A stretch of DNA of 64,000 nt from Dawidia soli (GCF_018598185.1 NZ_JAHESC010000030.1:1-64000); one strand, 5' to 3'. Counted from the first letter of the stretch, positions 7,804-16,187 are shown. Notes: generated by a model not told the origin, from the letters alone. Program-made: numbers and translations.

Positions 7804-10428
7804 ATGAAATTCCCATCTGTTTACCTCCTGCTTTTATTGATCATCAGTGCCCCCGTGGCCCATGCGCAACGTCTTTACGACCTGGACAAGGCCTGGAAAG
7901 CCCGGCGGGCGAGCGAAGTGCAGGAGGACGGTATAGCGCTGTCGCGTGCCACCGGCGGTTTAACGGGTTGGATACCCGCACGCGTGCCCGGCACGGTGCT
8001 GACAACGCTCCTGGAAAACGGCCTCGTGCCCGACCCGTTCTACGGCATGAACAATGAGCGCATCCCCGACATTTATAAGACGGGCAATGCACATTACACC
8101 TATTGGTTCGTAAACGATTTTAATTATCCGGCCCTTGCCGGCGGTGATCAGGCCTGGTTGCACTTGCGCGGTGTGAACTATCGCTGCGATGTATTTCTCA
8201 ACGGCGAGAAATTGAACGCCAGGCCGCACAACGGCATGTTCCTGCGCCAGGTATATAATATCACAAAAGCGCTTCGCCCCGGAGGGGCTAATCGCCTGGC
8301 CGTGATCGTGCACCCGGCCGACGTAGCCGGCAATCCCAACGGCGGACAGGGTGGCGACGGTACTATTGCAAAGAACGTAGCGCATCAGTATGTAGCCGGA
8401 TGGGACTGGATCCAACCGGTCCGCGACCGGAACACCGGCATCTGGGACAAAGTATGGATCGAGCAAACCAAATCGGTCAACCTAAAAAATCCCCACGTGG
8501 TAACACACGTGCCGGGTAAACGCTTCCCGGGAGAAAAGCAGGAACCCGCCCGGATCAACGTCTCCGCAGAACTAGAAAATCCGACGGCAGCAAAAGTAAC
8601 GGGCAAGCTTACTTATACACTCGAGGGCCAGACGGTATCACAGACGGTAACGGTCGGCCCGAAACAAACCGTGACCGTTACATTGCCGGTGTTGACCGTA
8701 AGCAATCCCAAGCTGTGGTGGCCCAACGGCTATGGCGCCCAGCATCTCTATACATCGTCGCTGCAATTTACCGAACCCGGTAAAGGTGTGTCAGACGAAG
8801 AAAAGATCACCGTGGGGGTACGCGAAGTGCGTACGGCCTGGAATGCCCATACCCGCAGTCGCGAGGTATCGGTGAACGGACAAAAGATTTTTATTAAAGG
8901 CGGCAACTGGATCATCTCCGACGCGATGCTTCGCTTTTCGGATGCACGCTACGATGCCGAGATCCGCTTTCACCGCGACATGAACCTGAACCTCATCCGC
9001 GTATGGGGCGGAGCGCTGATCGAACGGCCGGAGTTCTTTGCCGCGTGTGATCGCTATGGCCTGCTGGTCATGCAAGACTTCTGGATGTCGGGCGACTGTA
9101 ACGGCCGTTGGGTTGATCCTATGAAAGCCGAAGACCAATGGACGCGGCGCAATTATCCCGATGATCACAACTTGTTTATCGCTTCGGCGGAAGACCAGAT
9201 CAAGATGGTGCGCAACCATCCGTCCCTGGCGATGTGGTGCGGCGGTAACGAGATCACACCCCCTGCCGATATCCTGAGCGCCCTGCGCGACGACCTGCTG
9301 CCGCGCCTGGACGGCACACGCTGGTTTGCCGAATACTCCAATACCGACAGCATGTCGTACAACAGCATCGGCGGCAACGGCGACGGCCCCTATGGCATCC
9401 AGAACATCCGCACGTTCTGGGAAGACCGCACCTTCCCCTTCAATTCGGAAGTGGGGTCTGTGGGTGTAGGCGACGCTGTTTCGCTGGAACGTTTTCTGCC
9501 GGAAGTAAACCGCGTTGCGCCTGACGAGCCCAACCGTCGCATCGACTCGGTGTGGCAATATCACAAATACATTGGCTATGATTCGTCCGTATACCGCTAT
9601 GGCAAGCCGAAGGACATGGCCGACTTCGCGAACAAGGCACAGCTCGTAAACTACGACCAGTATCGTGCCCTGATGGAAGGCTTCAGCGCACACATGTGGG
9701 ATTGGTATACCGGCACGATCATCTGGAAGACACAAAATCCCTGGACCGCGCTGCGTGGCCAGATGTACGATTATTACCTCGACCCCAACGCGTGCCTTTA
9801 CGGCTTGCGCAAAGGCAGCGAACCGTTACACGTCATGTGTAACCCGGTGACGGGCATGGTGATGGTAGCGAACAATACCTTCGTACCCTACAATGACCTG
9901 ATGCTTGTGGTAAAGGCATACGACGTGGCCGGCAAGGAGCGTCTGCTCACGCAGGTCTTTGTCACGGTAGAGCCTACGGATGCCAAGAAATACCTCTCGG
10001 TAAAAGGGTATCTGAACCAACCCGGGCAACCGAAGGACGTGTTCCTGTCGCTGCAACTGCTGGATGTAAAAAAGAACGTGGTAAGCGAGAACTTATACTG
10101 GTTGCCGGATGCAAAGGGATCGTATCCCGGGTTGAACCAGCTGGCTGCCGCGCCGTTGAAGACGACCGTGAAGCGTGTAGGCCCCGGTCAGGTAGCGGTA
10201 ACGCTAAAGAACCCGGCAGGGGGTGCGGTGGCGTTCTTTAACCGCGTGTCGTTGGTTGACTTGAATACAAAGAAACGGTTGCTGCCGGTGTTTTATACGG
10301 ATAACTATGTTTCGGTTGTGCCGGGAGAGGAGCGGACTGTGGTGCTGGAGTATACGCCGGGTGATGTACCTGTGGCGGTGACGGTGAGTGGGTGGAATGT
10401 GAAGGAGCAGGTGGTGGCGGTGGATTAA
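7804..10428 (+). CDS. GH2 glycoside hydrolase, beta-mannosidase/exo-glucosaminidase-like, exported
   Basis: An 874-residue protein starting with a signal peptide (MKFPSVYLLLLLIISAPVAHAQ). The order is an N-terminal jelly-roll sugar-binding domain, an immunoglobulin-like domain (about 220-350), and a TIM barrel with IRVWGGALIE, the acid/base Glu483 in WCGGNE and the nucleophile Glu549 in FNSEVGS. Further beta domains follow to the end. QDFWMSGD and the acid/base Glu fit the GH2 branch that includes beta-mannosidases, plant-type endo-beta-mannosidases and relatives of exo-beta-glucosaminidases, so the exact substrate is open. It has its own promoter and a hairpin leader. The last 51 bases are duplicated about 100 bases downstream. 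It probably works with GH3, GH29 and the esterase on one glycan. Confidence 0.9.
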   Translation: MKFPSVYLLLLLIISAPVAHAQRLYDLDKAWKARRASEVQEDGIALSRATGGLTGWIPARVPGTVLTTLLENGLVPDPFYGMNNERIPDIYKTGNAHYTYWFVNDFNYPALAGGDQAWLHLRGVNYRCDVFLNGEKLNARPHNGMFLRQVYNITKALRPGGANRLAVIVHPADVAGNPNGGQGGDGTIAKNVAHQYVAGWDWIQPVRDRNTGIWDKVWIEQTKSVNLKNPHVVTHVPGKRFPGEKQEPARINVSAELENPTAAKVTGKLTYTLEGQTVSQTVTVGPKQTVTVTLPVLTVSNPKLWWPNGYGAQHLYTSSLQFTEPGKGVSDEEKITVGVREVRTAWNAHTRSREVSVNGQKIFIKGGNWIISDAMLRFSDARYDAEIRFHRDMNLNLIRVWGGALIERPEFFAACDRYGLLVMQDFWMSGDCNGRWVDPMKAEDQWTRRNYPDDHNLFIASAEDQIKMVRNHPSLAMWCGGNEITPPADILSALRDDLLPRLDGTRWFAEYSNTDSMSYNSIGGNGDGPYGIQNIRTFWEDRTFPFNSEVGSVGVGDAVSLERFLPEVNRVAPDEPNRRIDSVWQYHKYIGYDSSVYRYGKPKDMADFANKAQLVNYDQYRALMEGFSAHMWDWYTGTIIWKTQNPWTALRGQMYDYYLDPNACLYGLRKGSEPLHVMCNPVTGMVMVANNTFVPYNDLMLVVKAYDVAGKERLLTQVFVTVEPTDAKKYLSVKGYLNQPGQPKDVFLSLQLLDVKKNVVSENLYWLPDAKGSYPGLNQLAAAPLKTTVKRVGPGQVAVTLKNPAGGAVAFFNRVSLVDLNTKKRLLPVFYTDNYVSVVPGEERTVVLEYTPGDVPVAVTVSGWNVKEQVVAVD

Positions 10429-10590
10429 GCCGAACGGGACTATTTTTTGATTTTTAAAGGAGTCAGTCGGAGACTGACGCCATGCTAGGTCCAAGTCGCC
10501 CTCCCTTCGGTCGGAAGACTCGAACCAGAAATAGTGACGATTAGTGGGAGGAATGTGAAGGAGCAAGTGGTGGCGCTGGACTAAGCCAAG
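10378..10590 (+). repeat. Duplicated 3' end of the GH2 gene (imperfect direct repeat)
   Basis: Bases 10378-10428 (last 16 codons and stop) recur at 10534-10584 with 45 of 51 matches. The second copy keeps the codon frame: VTVSGWNVKEQVVAVD becomes VTISGRNVKEQVVALD, followed by the same TAA and GCC. No homology to the gene is visible just upstream of the second copy, so it is an isolated gene tail. REP-like hairpins lie between the copies. It may be the remnant of a lost tandem paralogue or a product of element insertion. Confidence 0.85.
10462..10520. repeat. REP-like double hairpin between the repeated GH2 tails
   Basis: A perfect 7-bp stem with a 3-base loop (GTCAGTC 10462-10468, GACTGAC 10472-10478) is followed by a second stem (AGTC...CTTC with GAAG...GACT, 10494-10520). 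Paired short hairpins of this kind are typical of dispersed REP/BIME elements. I see no second copy in the window, so the repeat status is inference. Confidence 0.4.
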
Positions 10591-10616
10591 TGCATTATAA
10601 TCAGATAGTAAAATTT

Positions 10617-10799
10617 ATGAGCAATAAAAAAGCGCCGACGTTTCTATTCGGAATTATAGCCATCATTTTAGGATGGACCTTATTTAAACAATTTGATTTT
10701 GAGAATTTCAAATTCGAAAAGCCGGCATTAGCTATCGTATATATACTAACCTTTCTGGCGTCTGTTTACTTTCTTGTTAAGAACATGAGAGGAAAATAA
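10617..10799 (+). CDS. Small two-helix membrane protein
   Basis: ATG 10617 gives 60 residues (MSNKKAP...); a GTG start at 10590 would lie inside the repeated GH2 tail and add nine residues, which I reject. Two hydrophobic helices are visible, about residues 7-23 and 30-52, joined by a charged loop (FDFENFKFEKP) and ending in KNMRGK. Function is unknown; similar small inner-membrane proteins occur in other Bacteroidota as far as I recall. Its codons are richer in A/T than those of the neighbouring genes. It is convergent with the histidine kinase. Confidence 0.7.
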   Translation: MSNKKAPTFLFGIIAIILGWTLFKQFDFENFKFEKPALAIVYILTFLASVYFLVKNMRGK

Positions 10800-10815
10800 C
10801 AGACTGCCAACATGA

Positions 10816-10838
10816 GGGTGGGCGGGACTGCCCGACCC
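10816..10838. terminator. GC-rich hairpin between convergent genes
   Basis: GGGT-GGGC pairs with GCCC-g-ACCC (one bulged G) around a six-base loop. It lies between the stop of the small membrane gene and the stop of the histidine kinase. There is no strong T-run, so termination is likely by position only. Confidence 0.45.
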
Positions 10839-10846
10839 CGGTTTGA

Positions 10847-12199
10847 TTAAAACTTTAGCGTAAAGGTAGTTTTCACTTCGGGTTCGGACTCGACGGTGAT
10901 CGAGCCGTTGTGCATTTGCATGATCTGGCGCGACAGGCTCAGGCCGATGCCCGAGCCGGTGCGCTTAGTGGTATAGAACGGCACGAAGATGTGCTCCAAC
11001 GCTTCCGGAATGATGCCCGCGCCGTTGTCGGTCACTTCGATCTTGATGGCGTTCTCGTCGTAATATCCTTTGAGGCTCAGCTGGGGGGCTTCGGTATCGC
11101 CCAGTGCTTCGATGGCGTTCTTGAGCAGGTTGATCAATACCTGTTCGATCATCTCTACATCGGCCTGGATGGTGAGATATTCGGAGTCACAGGTGCACTC
11201 GAAGTGGATCTGGGTTTTCCGGAGCTCGGTCTTCATCAGCTGCGACACGTGATCGAGCAGTTCCTTCAGGCGCACGGTTACCAGCTTGGGTTTAGGCAAG
11301 GAGGTATATTCGCGGTATGCGTCGATGAACTTGATCAATCCTTTGCTACGGTTGGCAATCGTGCTCAGGCCTTCGCGCAGGTCTTCGGCGCCTTCTTCGG
11401 TCAACTCGTAGTGCACGTCGCGTGCTACCATTTCGTGGTCGAGTATATCGCGCAGAGTAGAGGTGAGCGACGAGATCGGCGTGATGGAGTTCATGATCTC
11501 GTGGCGCAACACGCGCGTCAGGTTCTGCCAGGCTTCGAGCTCCTGCTTCTGCAGTTCAGGCTGGATGTTCTGCAAGGTGACCAGCTTGATGTCCGTGCCG
11601 CGTATGCGCAACTCGGTGGCCTGCACCGTCAGGTAGAGCTCGTTGCTGCCTTTATAGAGCTCGCTTTTGCCCGACTCTGCGCTGTGGATGGCGTGGTAGA
11701 GGCCGGGGTTGACATCGATCAGCTCATGCAGGTTCTTGATGTTTGTAATGCCCAGGAACTTCTTGGCGTTGGCATTGACGAGCTGCACGTTGCCCTCGGT
11801 GTCGAAGGAAAGGATACCGGTGCGCACCTGCTGTACGACGGTGTTGAGGTATTGCCAGTGCTCTTCCTTTTCCGACCGCGCTTTGCGAAAGGCTTCCAGC
11901 ACTTCGTTGAAGGCCAGGTTGAGATCCTTAAAGCTTTTGCCCAGCTTGTTGTCGGAGGCGAATCCCGAGATGAAGTCGGAATAGCGCACCGACTCCAGAA
12001 AGCGGGTAAGCTTACGGTTGGTCTGGCTGACAAAACGGAAGATCTCCACCAGCTGCAGCACGATGATCAGGGCCATCAGCATGGCGGCAAACAGCATATT
12101 GGGGCGTACCACCATGAACATAAACAAGCCCATGGTACAACCCAGTAAGACGACCCGCAAAATGACGCGGGTACGGAAATCTTTAAATCCTAAGTTCAA
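10847..12199 (-). CDS. Sensor histidine kinase, NtrY-like
   Basis: 450 residues: two hydrophobic segments near the N-terminus (about 13-30 and 35-53), a linker with coiled-coil character, and a PAS-like domain (about 115-210). A HisKA domain with phospho-acceptor His233 (LRHEIMNSITPIS) and a HATPase_c domain with N-box NLLKNAIEA, G1 DNGAGI and G2 GSGIGLSL follow. The layout matches NtrY-type kinases that signal to sigma-54-dependent regulators. The partner is encoded directly upstream in the same direction (51-base gap), so the two genes form one two-component system. The very short extracytoplasmic segment suggests an intramembrane or cytoplasmic signal. The likely target is the divergent efflux operon. 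Confidence 0.92.
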   Translation of the reverse strand: MNLGFKDFRTRVILRVVLLGCTMGLFMFMVVRPNMLFAAMLMALIIVLQLVEIFRFVSQTNRKLTRFLESVRYSDFISGFASDNKLGKSFKDLNLAFNEVLEAFRKARSEKEEHWQYLNTVVQQVRTGILSFDTEGNVQLVNANAKKFLGITNIKNLHELIDVNPGLYHAIHSAESGKSELYKGSNELYLTVQATELRIRGTDIKLVTLQNIQPELQKQELEAWQNLTRVLRHEIMNSITPISSLTSTLRDILDHEMVARDVHYELTEEGAEDLREGLSTIANRSKGLIKFIDAYREYTSLPKPKLVTVRLKELLDHVSQLMKTELRKTQIHFECTCDSEYLTIQADVEMIEQVLINLLKNAIEALGDTEAPQLSLKGYYDENAIKIEVTDNGAGIIPEALEHIFVPFYTTKRTGSGIGLSLSRQIMQMHNGSITVESEPEVKTTFTLKF

Positions 12200-12250
12200 G
12201 GTGTGCGGTTCAGCATTCCAACATTCCTACGAAGGTAATGGATTTGCCGG

Positions 12251-13642
12251 TCACAACCCGTATTTCTCCAGGCGGCGATATAACGATGACCGTGTCAGGC
12301 CCAGTTCCGTCGCGGCCTGGGTGATGTTGCCGTTATATTTTTTCAGCACTTTGCGGATCAGCAGCTTTTCCACCTCTTCCAGGTTGTACTGCTCCAGGCT
12401 CAACTGGGCGTCTTCCTTGCCGGCACCGCCACCGTTGGAGGTGAAGTTAAAATCTTCGGGTTGGAGCACGCTGGTGTTGCTCAGGATGACCGCCCGCTCG
12501 ATGGAATGCTGCAGCTCGCGAATGTTGCCCGGCCAGGGGTGCTTGTGCATGCGCGTCATGGCGGCCTCGCTGATCTTGGTCACGCTTTTTTCGTACTTGG
12601 CTGCATAATGCTTCAAAAAATGCGTCGCCAGCAGGGGGATATCCTCGAAACGCTCGCGCAGCGAGGGTACTTCGATCTCGATGGTGTTGATGCGATACAG
12701 CAAGTCCTGGCGGAATCGGTTTTCCTTCACCATTTCGTACAGCGGCATATTGGTGGCGCAGATCAGGCGAATGTTGATGGGCGTTTCTTTGTTGGAGCCC
12801 ACACGGCTTACCTTCCGGTGCTGCAGCACCGTCAGCAGCTTGGCCTGCAGGGGCATAGACAAGTTGCCGATCTCGTCCAGGAAGAGCGTGCCGTTGTTGG
12901 CCAGCTCAAAGCGCCCGGCGCGGTCTTCCTTGGCGTCGGTAAAAGCGCCTTTCTTATGTCCGAACAGCTCGCTTTCAAACAGCGTCTCGGTTATAGAGCC
13001 CAGGTCTACGCCCACAAAGTTCTCGTGCTGCCGCGCCGAGTTCCGGTGGATGGCGCGGGCGATCACTTCTTTGCCGGTGCCGTTCTCGCCCAGGATTAAA
13101 ACGTTCGCATCAGTACGCGCCACGCGGTCGATGGTCTGGAAGATCTTCTGCATGGCGGCGCTCTGGCCGATGATCTCGCTAAAGCGGTGGTTGATCTCCT
13201 GGTTGATCTCCTGGTTCTTGAACTTGAGCGTTTCGATCACATCGCGCGACTCGCGGAGCCGCATGGCCGAAAACAGCGTGGCCAGCAGCTTTTCATTTTC
13301 CCATGGCTTTAATACGAAGTCGGTCGCCCCGGCCTTGATGGCTTTTACCGCCATCTGGATGTCGCCGTAGGCGGTGATGAGTACAACCACCGACGATGGA
13401 TCGATCTGCAGAATGCGCTCCAGCCAGTAATAGCCTTCGCTGCCGCTGCTCACGTCTTTGGTAAAGTTCATGTCCAGCAGGATCACGTCGTAGTCTTCGT
13501 TGCCCATCAACGCGGGGATCGCCTCCGGGTTCTTTTCAATGTCTACCTGTGCAAAGTGTCGCTTGAGGTACATTTTTGCCGCCTTTAAAAGGTCTTCGTT
13601 GTCGTCAACGATCAGGATCTTTCCGTGCTTGGTTTCAGCCAT
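12251..13642 (-). CDS. Sigma-54-dependent response regulator (NtrC family)
   Basis: ATG 13642 (MAETKHGKILIVDD) is the right start; 60 further upstream codons have no domain. Order: receiver with Asp57 (LLDMNF) and Lys112 in LKPW, AAA+ domain with Walker A GENGTGKE (185-192), a GAFTDA loop (232-237) and the Walker B region FLDEIG, and a C-terminal Fis-type helix-turn-helix (ITQAATELGLTRSSLYRRL). The loop that contacts sigma-54 reads GAFTDA, not GAFTGA. The gene stands divergent from the efflux operon and next to its kinase; it most likely activates the operon, and perhaps its own gene, from the 13643-13956 region. Confidence 0.95.
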   Translation of the reverse strand: MAETKHGKILIVDDNEDLLKAAKMYLKRHFAQVDIEKNPEAIPALMGNEDYDVILLDMNFTKDVSSGSEGYYWLERILQIDPSSVVVLITAYGDIQMAVKAIKAGATDFVLKPWENEKLLATLFSAMRLRESRDVIETLKFKNQEINQEINHRFSEIIGQSAAMQKIFQTIDRVARTDANVLILGENGTGKEVIARAIHRNSARQHENFVGVDLGSITETLFESELFGHKKGAFTDAKEDRAGRFELANNGTLFLDEIGNLSMPLQAKLLTVLQHRKVSRVGSNKETPINIRLICATNMPLYEMVKENRFRQDLLYRINTIEIEVPSLRERFEDIPLLATHFLKHYAAKYEKSVTKISEAAMTRMHKHPWPGNIRELQHSIERAVILSNTSVLQPEDFNFTSNGGGAGKEDAQLSLEQYNLEEVEKLLIRKVLKKYNGNITQAATELGLTRSSLYRRLEKYGL

Positions 13643-13732
13643 GGTACTAAATAACAAATTGGTTTGGATCGACCGCAGGGCGCAGCAACGACGGCCGGAC
13701 AGCGCGGTGGACGTCCGGTAACGAACAAAGGC

Positions 13733-13750
13733 TGTACCGGAATTGGTACA
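13733..13750. promoter_or_regulatory. Inverted repeat TGTACC-N6-GGTACA
   Basis: Perfect 6-bp arms separated by six bases, in the upstream region of the response regulator gene. The dyad is of operator size. It could serve the regulator gene (start 13642) or be a second activator site for the divergent efflux operon. Confidence 0.45.
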
Positions 13751-13823
13751 ATGGCTAAATGTGCCAAAATCGTGCTCCTGGGCCTTTTTGGCCGTTGTGC
13801 GGACGTTCGGAAGCGGACACACC

Positions 13824-13839
13824 CGTTCACATGTGAACG
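13824..13839. promoter_or_regulatory. Perfect 16-bp palindrome, candidate upstream activator site
   Basis: CGTTCACATGTGAACG is fully self-complementary. It lies about 50-60 bases upstream of the -24/-12-like sequence that precedes the efflux operon, and the adjacent gene encodes an NtrC-type activator that needs exactly such a site. The link is inference from position. Confidence 0.6.
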
Positions 13840-13884
13840 TGAATACCGCGGAAATTACCGGGAAAACGGGTTAAATTGGGCTTC

Positions 13885-13907
13885 TGGCGCTTGGCACGCT
13901 TGTTGGC
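13885..13907 (+). promoter_or_regulatory. Candidate sigma-54 (-24/-12) promoter of the efflux operon
   Basis: Two overlapping readings exist. At 13885-13899, GG and GC are separated by the required ten bases (TGGCGCTTGGCACGC). At 13892-13907, TGGCACG is followed by TTGG, which matches the -24 box perfectly but has GG where -12 GC is expected. Either would start transcription about 40-50 bases before the ATG at 13957. Confidence 0.5.
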
Positions 13908-13909
13908 TT

Positions 13910-13939
13910 CAGGCAGATAACGTTGCCTGACAGCAGGCA
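13910..13939 (+). promoter_or_regulatory. Alternative hairpins in the efflux operon leader
   Basis: CAGGCA (13910-13915), TGCCTG (13924-13929) and CAGGCA (13934-13939) can form either of two mutually exclusive 6-bp stems just upstream of the adaptor start. It could be an operator or a translation-affecting leader; I have no further evidence. Confidence 0.35.
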
Positions 13940-13956
13940 GCCTTAACTGAACCAGC

Positions 13957-15204
13957 ATGGATAAAAAGATTGTCAAGAAAAAATGGACGTTGAAACGTAT
14001 CGCGACCTACGGTGGCATCGCCGTGTTCGTATTGTTCATCGGGTACCAGTTCATTTTTGCAGACCGGCGCTCACGGGTGAAGGTGGAAAAAGATAAGATC
14101 ACGATCTCGACCGTACAACGGGGGGTATTCCAGGAATTCATTCCGCAAACCGGTACCGTAGAGCCGAGCCGCACGGTATACCTCGACGCCGTCGAAGGCG
14201 GAACGATCAAGCGCGTGGTAGCCGAAAGCGGTGCCATGCTGAAGGCCGGCGACGTGATCCTCGAACTGAGCAACCTGAATACCGAGCTGTCGGTGCTGGG
14301 ACAGGAGGCACAGCTGAGCGAAAGTATCAACCGTAACCGCGACACCCGCCTGGGGATCACGCGAAACGACCTGGAACAACGCCAGACATTGGCCCTGATC
14401 GATAACATGCTGGCCATCCTGGGACCTCAATACACACGGGAAAAACAACTGTTTGAAAAGAAGCTGATCTCCCGGCAGGCTTTTGAAAAGACAGAAGCCG
14501 ACTATAAGTACAACCTGGAACGCCGTCGCATTACCTACGAGGTATACCGTGCCGACTCGGTGGATCGTATCCGCCAGCTGCGTGAGATCAAGATCGCTGA
14601 ACAACGCATGAGCCAGAACCTGGAGGGCGTAGGCAAGATCCTGGACAACCTGGTGATCCGTGCCCCGATCGACGGCCAGCTGTCGCGGCCGCAACTCGAT
14701 CCCGGTCAGAATATAACACCAGGCCAACGGCTGGGTCAGGTAGACATTCTGGGAAGCTACAAAGTGCGGGTGCCGATAGACGAATTGTACCTGCCCCGCA
14801 TTATGACCGGGCTGAAGGCAACCACCTCGTTCAACAACAAAGACTACGCGCTGGAGATCACCTATGTGTACCCGGGCGTAACGGCCGGCCGATTTGAAGT
14901 AGATATGCATTTTACGGGCGAAACGCCTGCGGGCATCCGGCGGGGTCAGTCGTTGCGTCTGCGCATCGAGCTGGGGCAGTCTTCCGAGCAGCTGTTGCTG
15001 CCGGTGGGCGGGTTTTATAAAGATACCGGTGGCAACTGGGTGTTTGTGCTTGACGGCGAAGACCAGGCCGTGCGCCGCGACATCAAGCTGGGCCGCAAGA
15101 ACACTGAAAATTACGAGGTGCTGGAAGGGTTGAAGCCGGGTGACCGGGTAATTACCTCGTCGTACGAGAACTTTGGCGACAACGAGGTGCTATTACTGAA
15201 CTAA
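13957..15204 (+). CDS. HlyD/MacA-type periplasmic adaptor (membrane fusion protein)
   Basis: 415 residues: a cytoplasmic basic N-terminus, one membrane helix (about 18-35), then a biotinyl-lipoyl-like domain (VEGGTIKRVVAESGAMLKAGDVILEL). A long coiled-coil hairpin runs from about 115 to 225, and beta-barrel and membrane-proximal domains follow, ending GLKPGDRVITSSYENFGDNEVLLLN. This is the adaptor that links an inner-membrane ABC permease to an outer-membrane channel. No TolC gene is in the window. Downstream lie the ATPase and two large FtsX-type permeases, so the set would form a MacAB-like exporter. Control by the divergent sigma-54 regulator is suggested by promoter elements 13824-13907. 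Confidence 0.9.
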   Translation: MDKKIVKKKWTLKRIATYGGIAVFVLFIGYQFIFADRRSRVKVEKDKITISTVQRGVFQEFIPQTGTVEPSRTVYLDAVEGGTIKRVVAESGAMLKAGDVILELSNLNTELSVLGQEAQLSESINRNRDTRLGITRNDLEQRQTLALIDNMLAILGPQYTREKQLFEKKLISRQAFEKTEADYKYNLERRRITYEVYRADSVDRIRQLREIKIAEQRMSQNLEGVGKILDNLVIRAPIDGQLSRPQLDPGQNITPGQRLGQVDILGSYKVRVPIDELYLPRIMTGLKATTSFNNKDYALEITYVYPGVTAGRFEVDMHFTGETPAGIRRGQSLRLRIELGQSSEQLLLPVGGFYKDTGGNWVFVLDGEDQAVRRDIKLGRKNTENYEVLEGLKPGDRVITSSYENFGDNEVLLLN

Positions 15205-15308
15205 AAAGCGTAACCAATAAAAAAAATTGAAGTATACATGCAATAGCATGCAACCTATACGGTCAAAACTCCATCTTACAACAATATAATCCTGAAAATC
15301 TCCTAGCC

Positions 15309-15998
15309 ATGATTAAACTCAAGAACCTTGAAAAAGTTTACACGACAGAAGAAGTGGAAACTACCGCGTTGAACAGCATTAACCTGGAAATCAAAGAGGG
15401 CGAATTCGTTGCCATCATGGGTCCTTCCGGTTGTGGCAAATCGACCCTGCTCAACATCCTCGGTCTGCTGGACAATCCTTCCGGAGGAGAGTATCATTTT
15501 GGCGAGCACGAAGTGGCCAAATATTCCGAACGCCAGCGCGCACAGCTTCGCAAAGGCTCGATCGGCTTCGTGTTCCAGAGCTTTAACCTGATCGACGAGC
15601 TGACCGTATTCGAAAACGTGGAGTTGCCCCTGCTGTACATGAAGGTGCCGTCGTCCGAGCGCAAACAACGCGTGGAAGAGGTACTGGAGCGGATGAACAT
15701 CATGCACCGCCGCAACCACTTCCCGCAGCAGCTGTCGGGTGGTCAGCAGCAGCGTGTGGCCATCTCGCGCGCGATCGTAGCAAAACCCAGAGTAATCCTC
15801 GCCGACGAACCGACCGGTAACCTGGACTCGGCCAACGGTGAAGAAGTAATGAAACTGTTGTCACAGCTGAACGAAGAAGGAACCACCATCGTCATGGTGA
15901 CCCACTCGCCGTATGATGCGAACTATGCACACCGCATCATCAACCTGTTCGACGGTAAGGTCGTAACAGAGAACATCAAAGAACACTTTCATATTTAG
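15309..15998 (+). CDS. ABC transporter ATPase, MacB/LolD type
   Basis: 229 residues with Walker A GPSGCGKST, Q-loop (FVFQSFNLIDELT), signature LSGGQQQRVA, Walker B VILADEPTGNLDS and the H-loop in MVTHSP. The sequence is the soluble ATPase type that serves FtsX-like permeases for lipoprotein, peptide or antibiotic export. It is the only ATPase near permeases 16188-18563 and 18649-21054, which lack nucleotide-binding domains, so it probably energises one or both. The 104-base gap to the adaptor gene has no terminator, whereas a hairpin follows the stop codon. Confidence 0.95.
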   Translation: MIKLKNLEKVYTTEEVETTALNSINLEIKEGEFVAIMGPSGCGKSTLLNILGLLDNPSGGEYHFGEHEVAKYSERQRAQLRKGSIGFVFQSFNLIDELTVFENVELPLLYMKVPSSERKQRVEEVLERMNIMHRRNHFPQQLSGGQQQRVAISRAIVAKPRVILADEPTGNLDSANGEEVMKLLSQLNEEGTTIVMVTHSPYDANYAHRIINLFDGKVVTENIKEHFHI

Positions 15999-16011
15999 CC
16001 GATAACATACT

Positions 16012-16044
16012 ATAGCACTGTCCCCCTTGTGGAGGCAGTGCTAT
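16012..16044 (+). terminator. Hairpin after the ABC ATPase gene
   Basis: ATAGCACTG pairs with CAGTGCTAT (9 bp), with further CCCC/GGAGG pairing inside. It starts 14 bases after the stop codon. The following bases are TATATA rather than a T-run, so it may only partly end transcription before the permease gene. Confidence 0.5.
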
Positions 16045-16187
16045 TATATACACACCACATAAACATGTGGCAGGGGTTGCTGTGCCGAAAGAGCAGGGGT
16101 AGGGGAGCTTTTATTTTCGTCACGGCATGCAACCTCCGGGCAGGAGCGGGAGTCTTAGAACAGCAAATACCGTAAAAACACCCCACT

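Noticed and set aside
7804-10428. Type IX secretion C-terminal domain on the GH2 and other secreted enzymes
   Set aside because: None of the enzymes ends with the expected sorting domain motif, so periplasmic or other export is more likely.
10910-12148. A 412-codon plus-strand open frame opposite the histidine kinase
   Set aside because: Rich in His/Gln/Asp from the complement of kinase codons, with no domain; the kinase is unambiguous.
13751-13766. A minus-strand TGGCAC box that could be a sigma-54 promoter for the response regulator
   Set aside because: The -24 box is perfect but the nearest GC is only eight bases on rather than ten, a spacing that does not support sigma-54 promoters.
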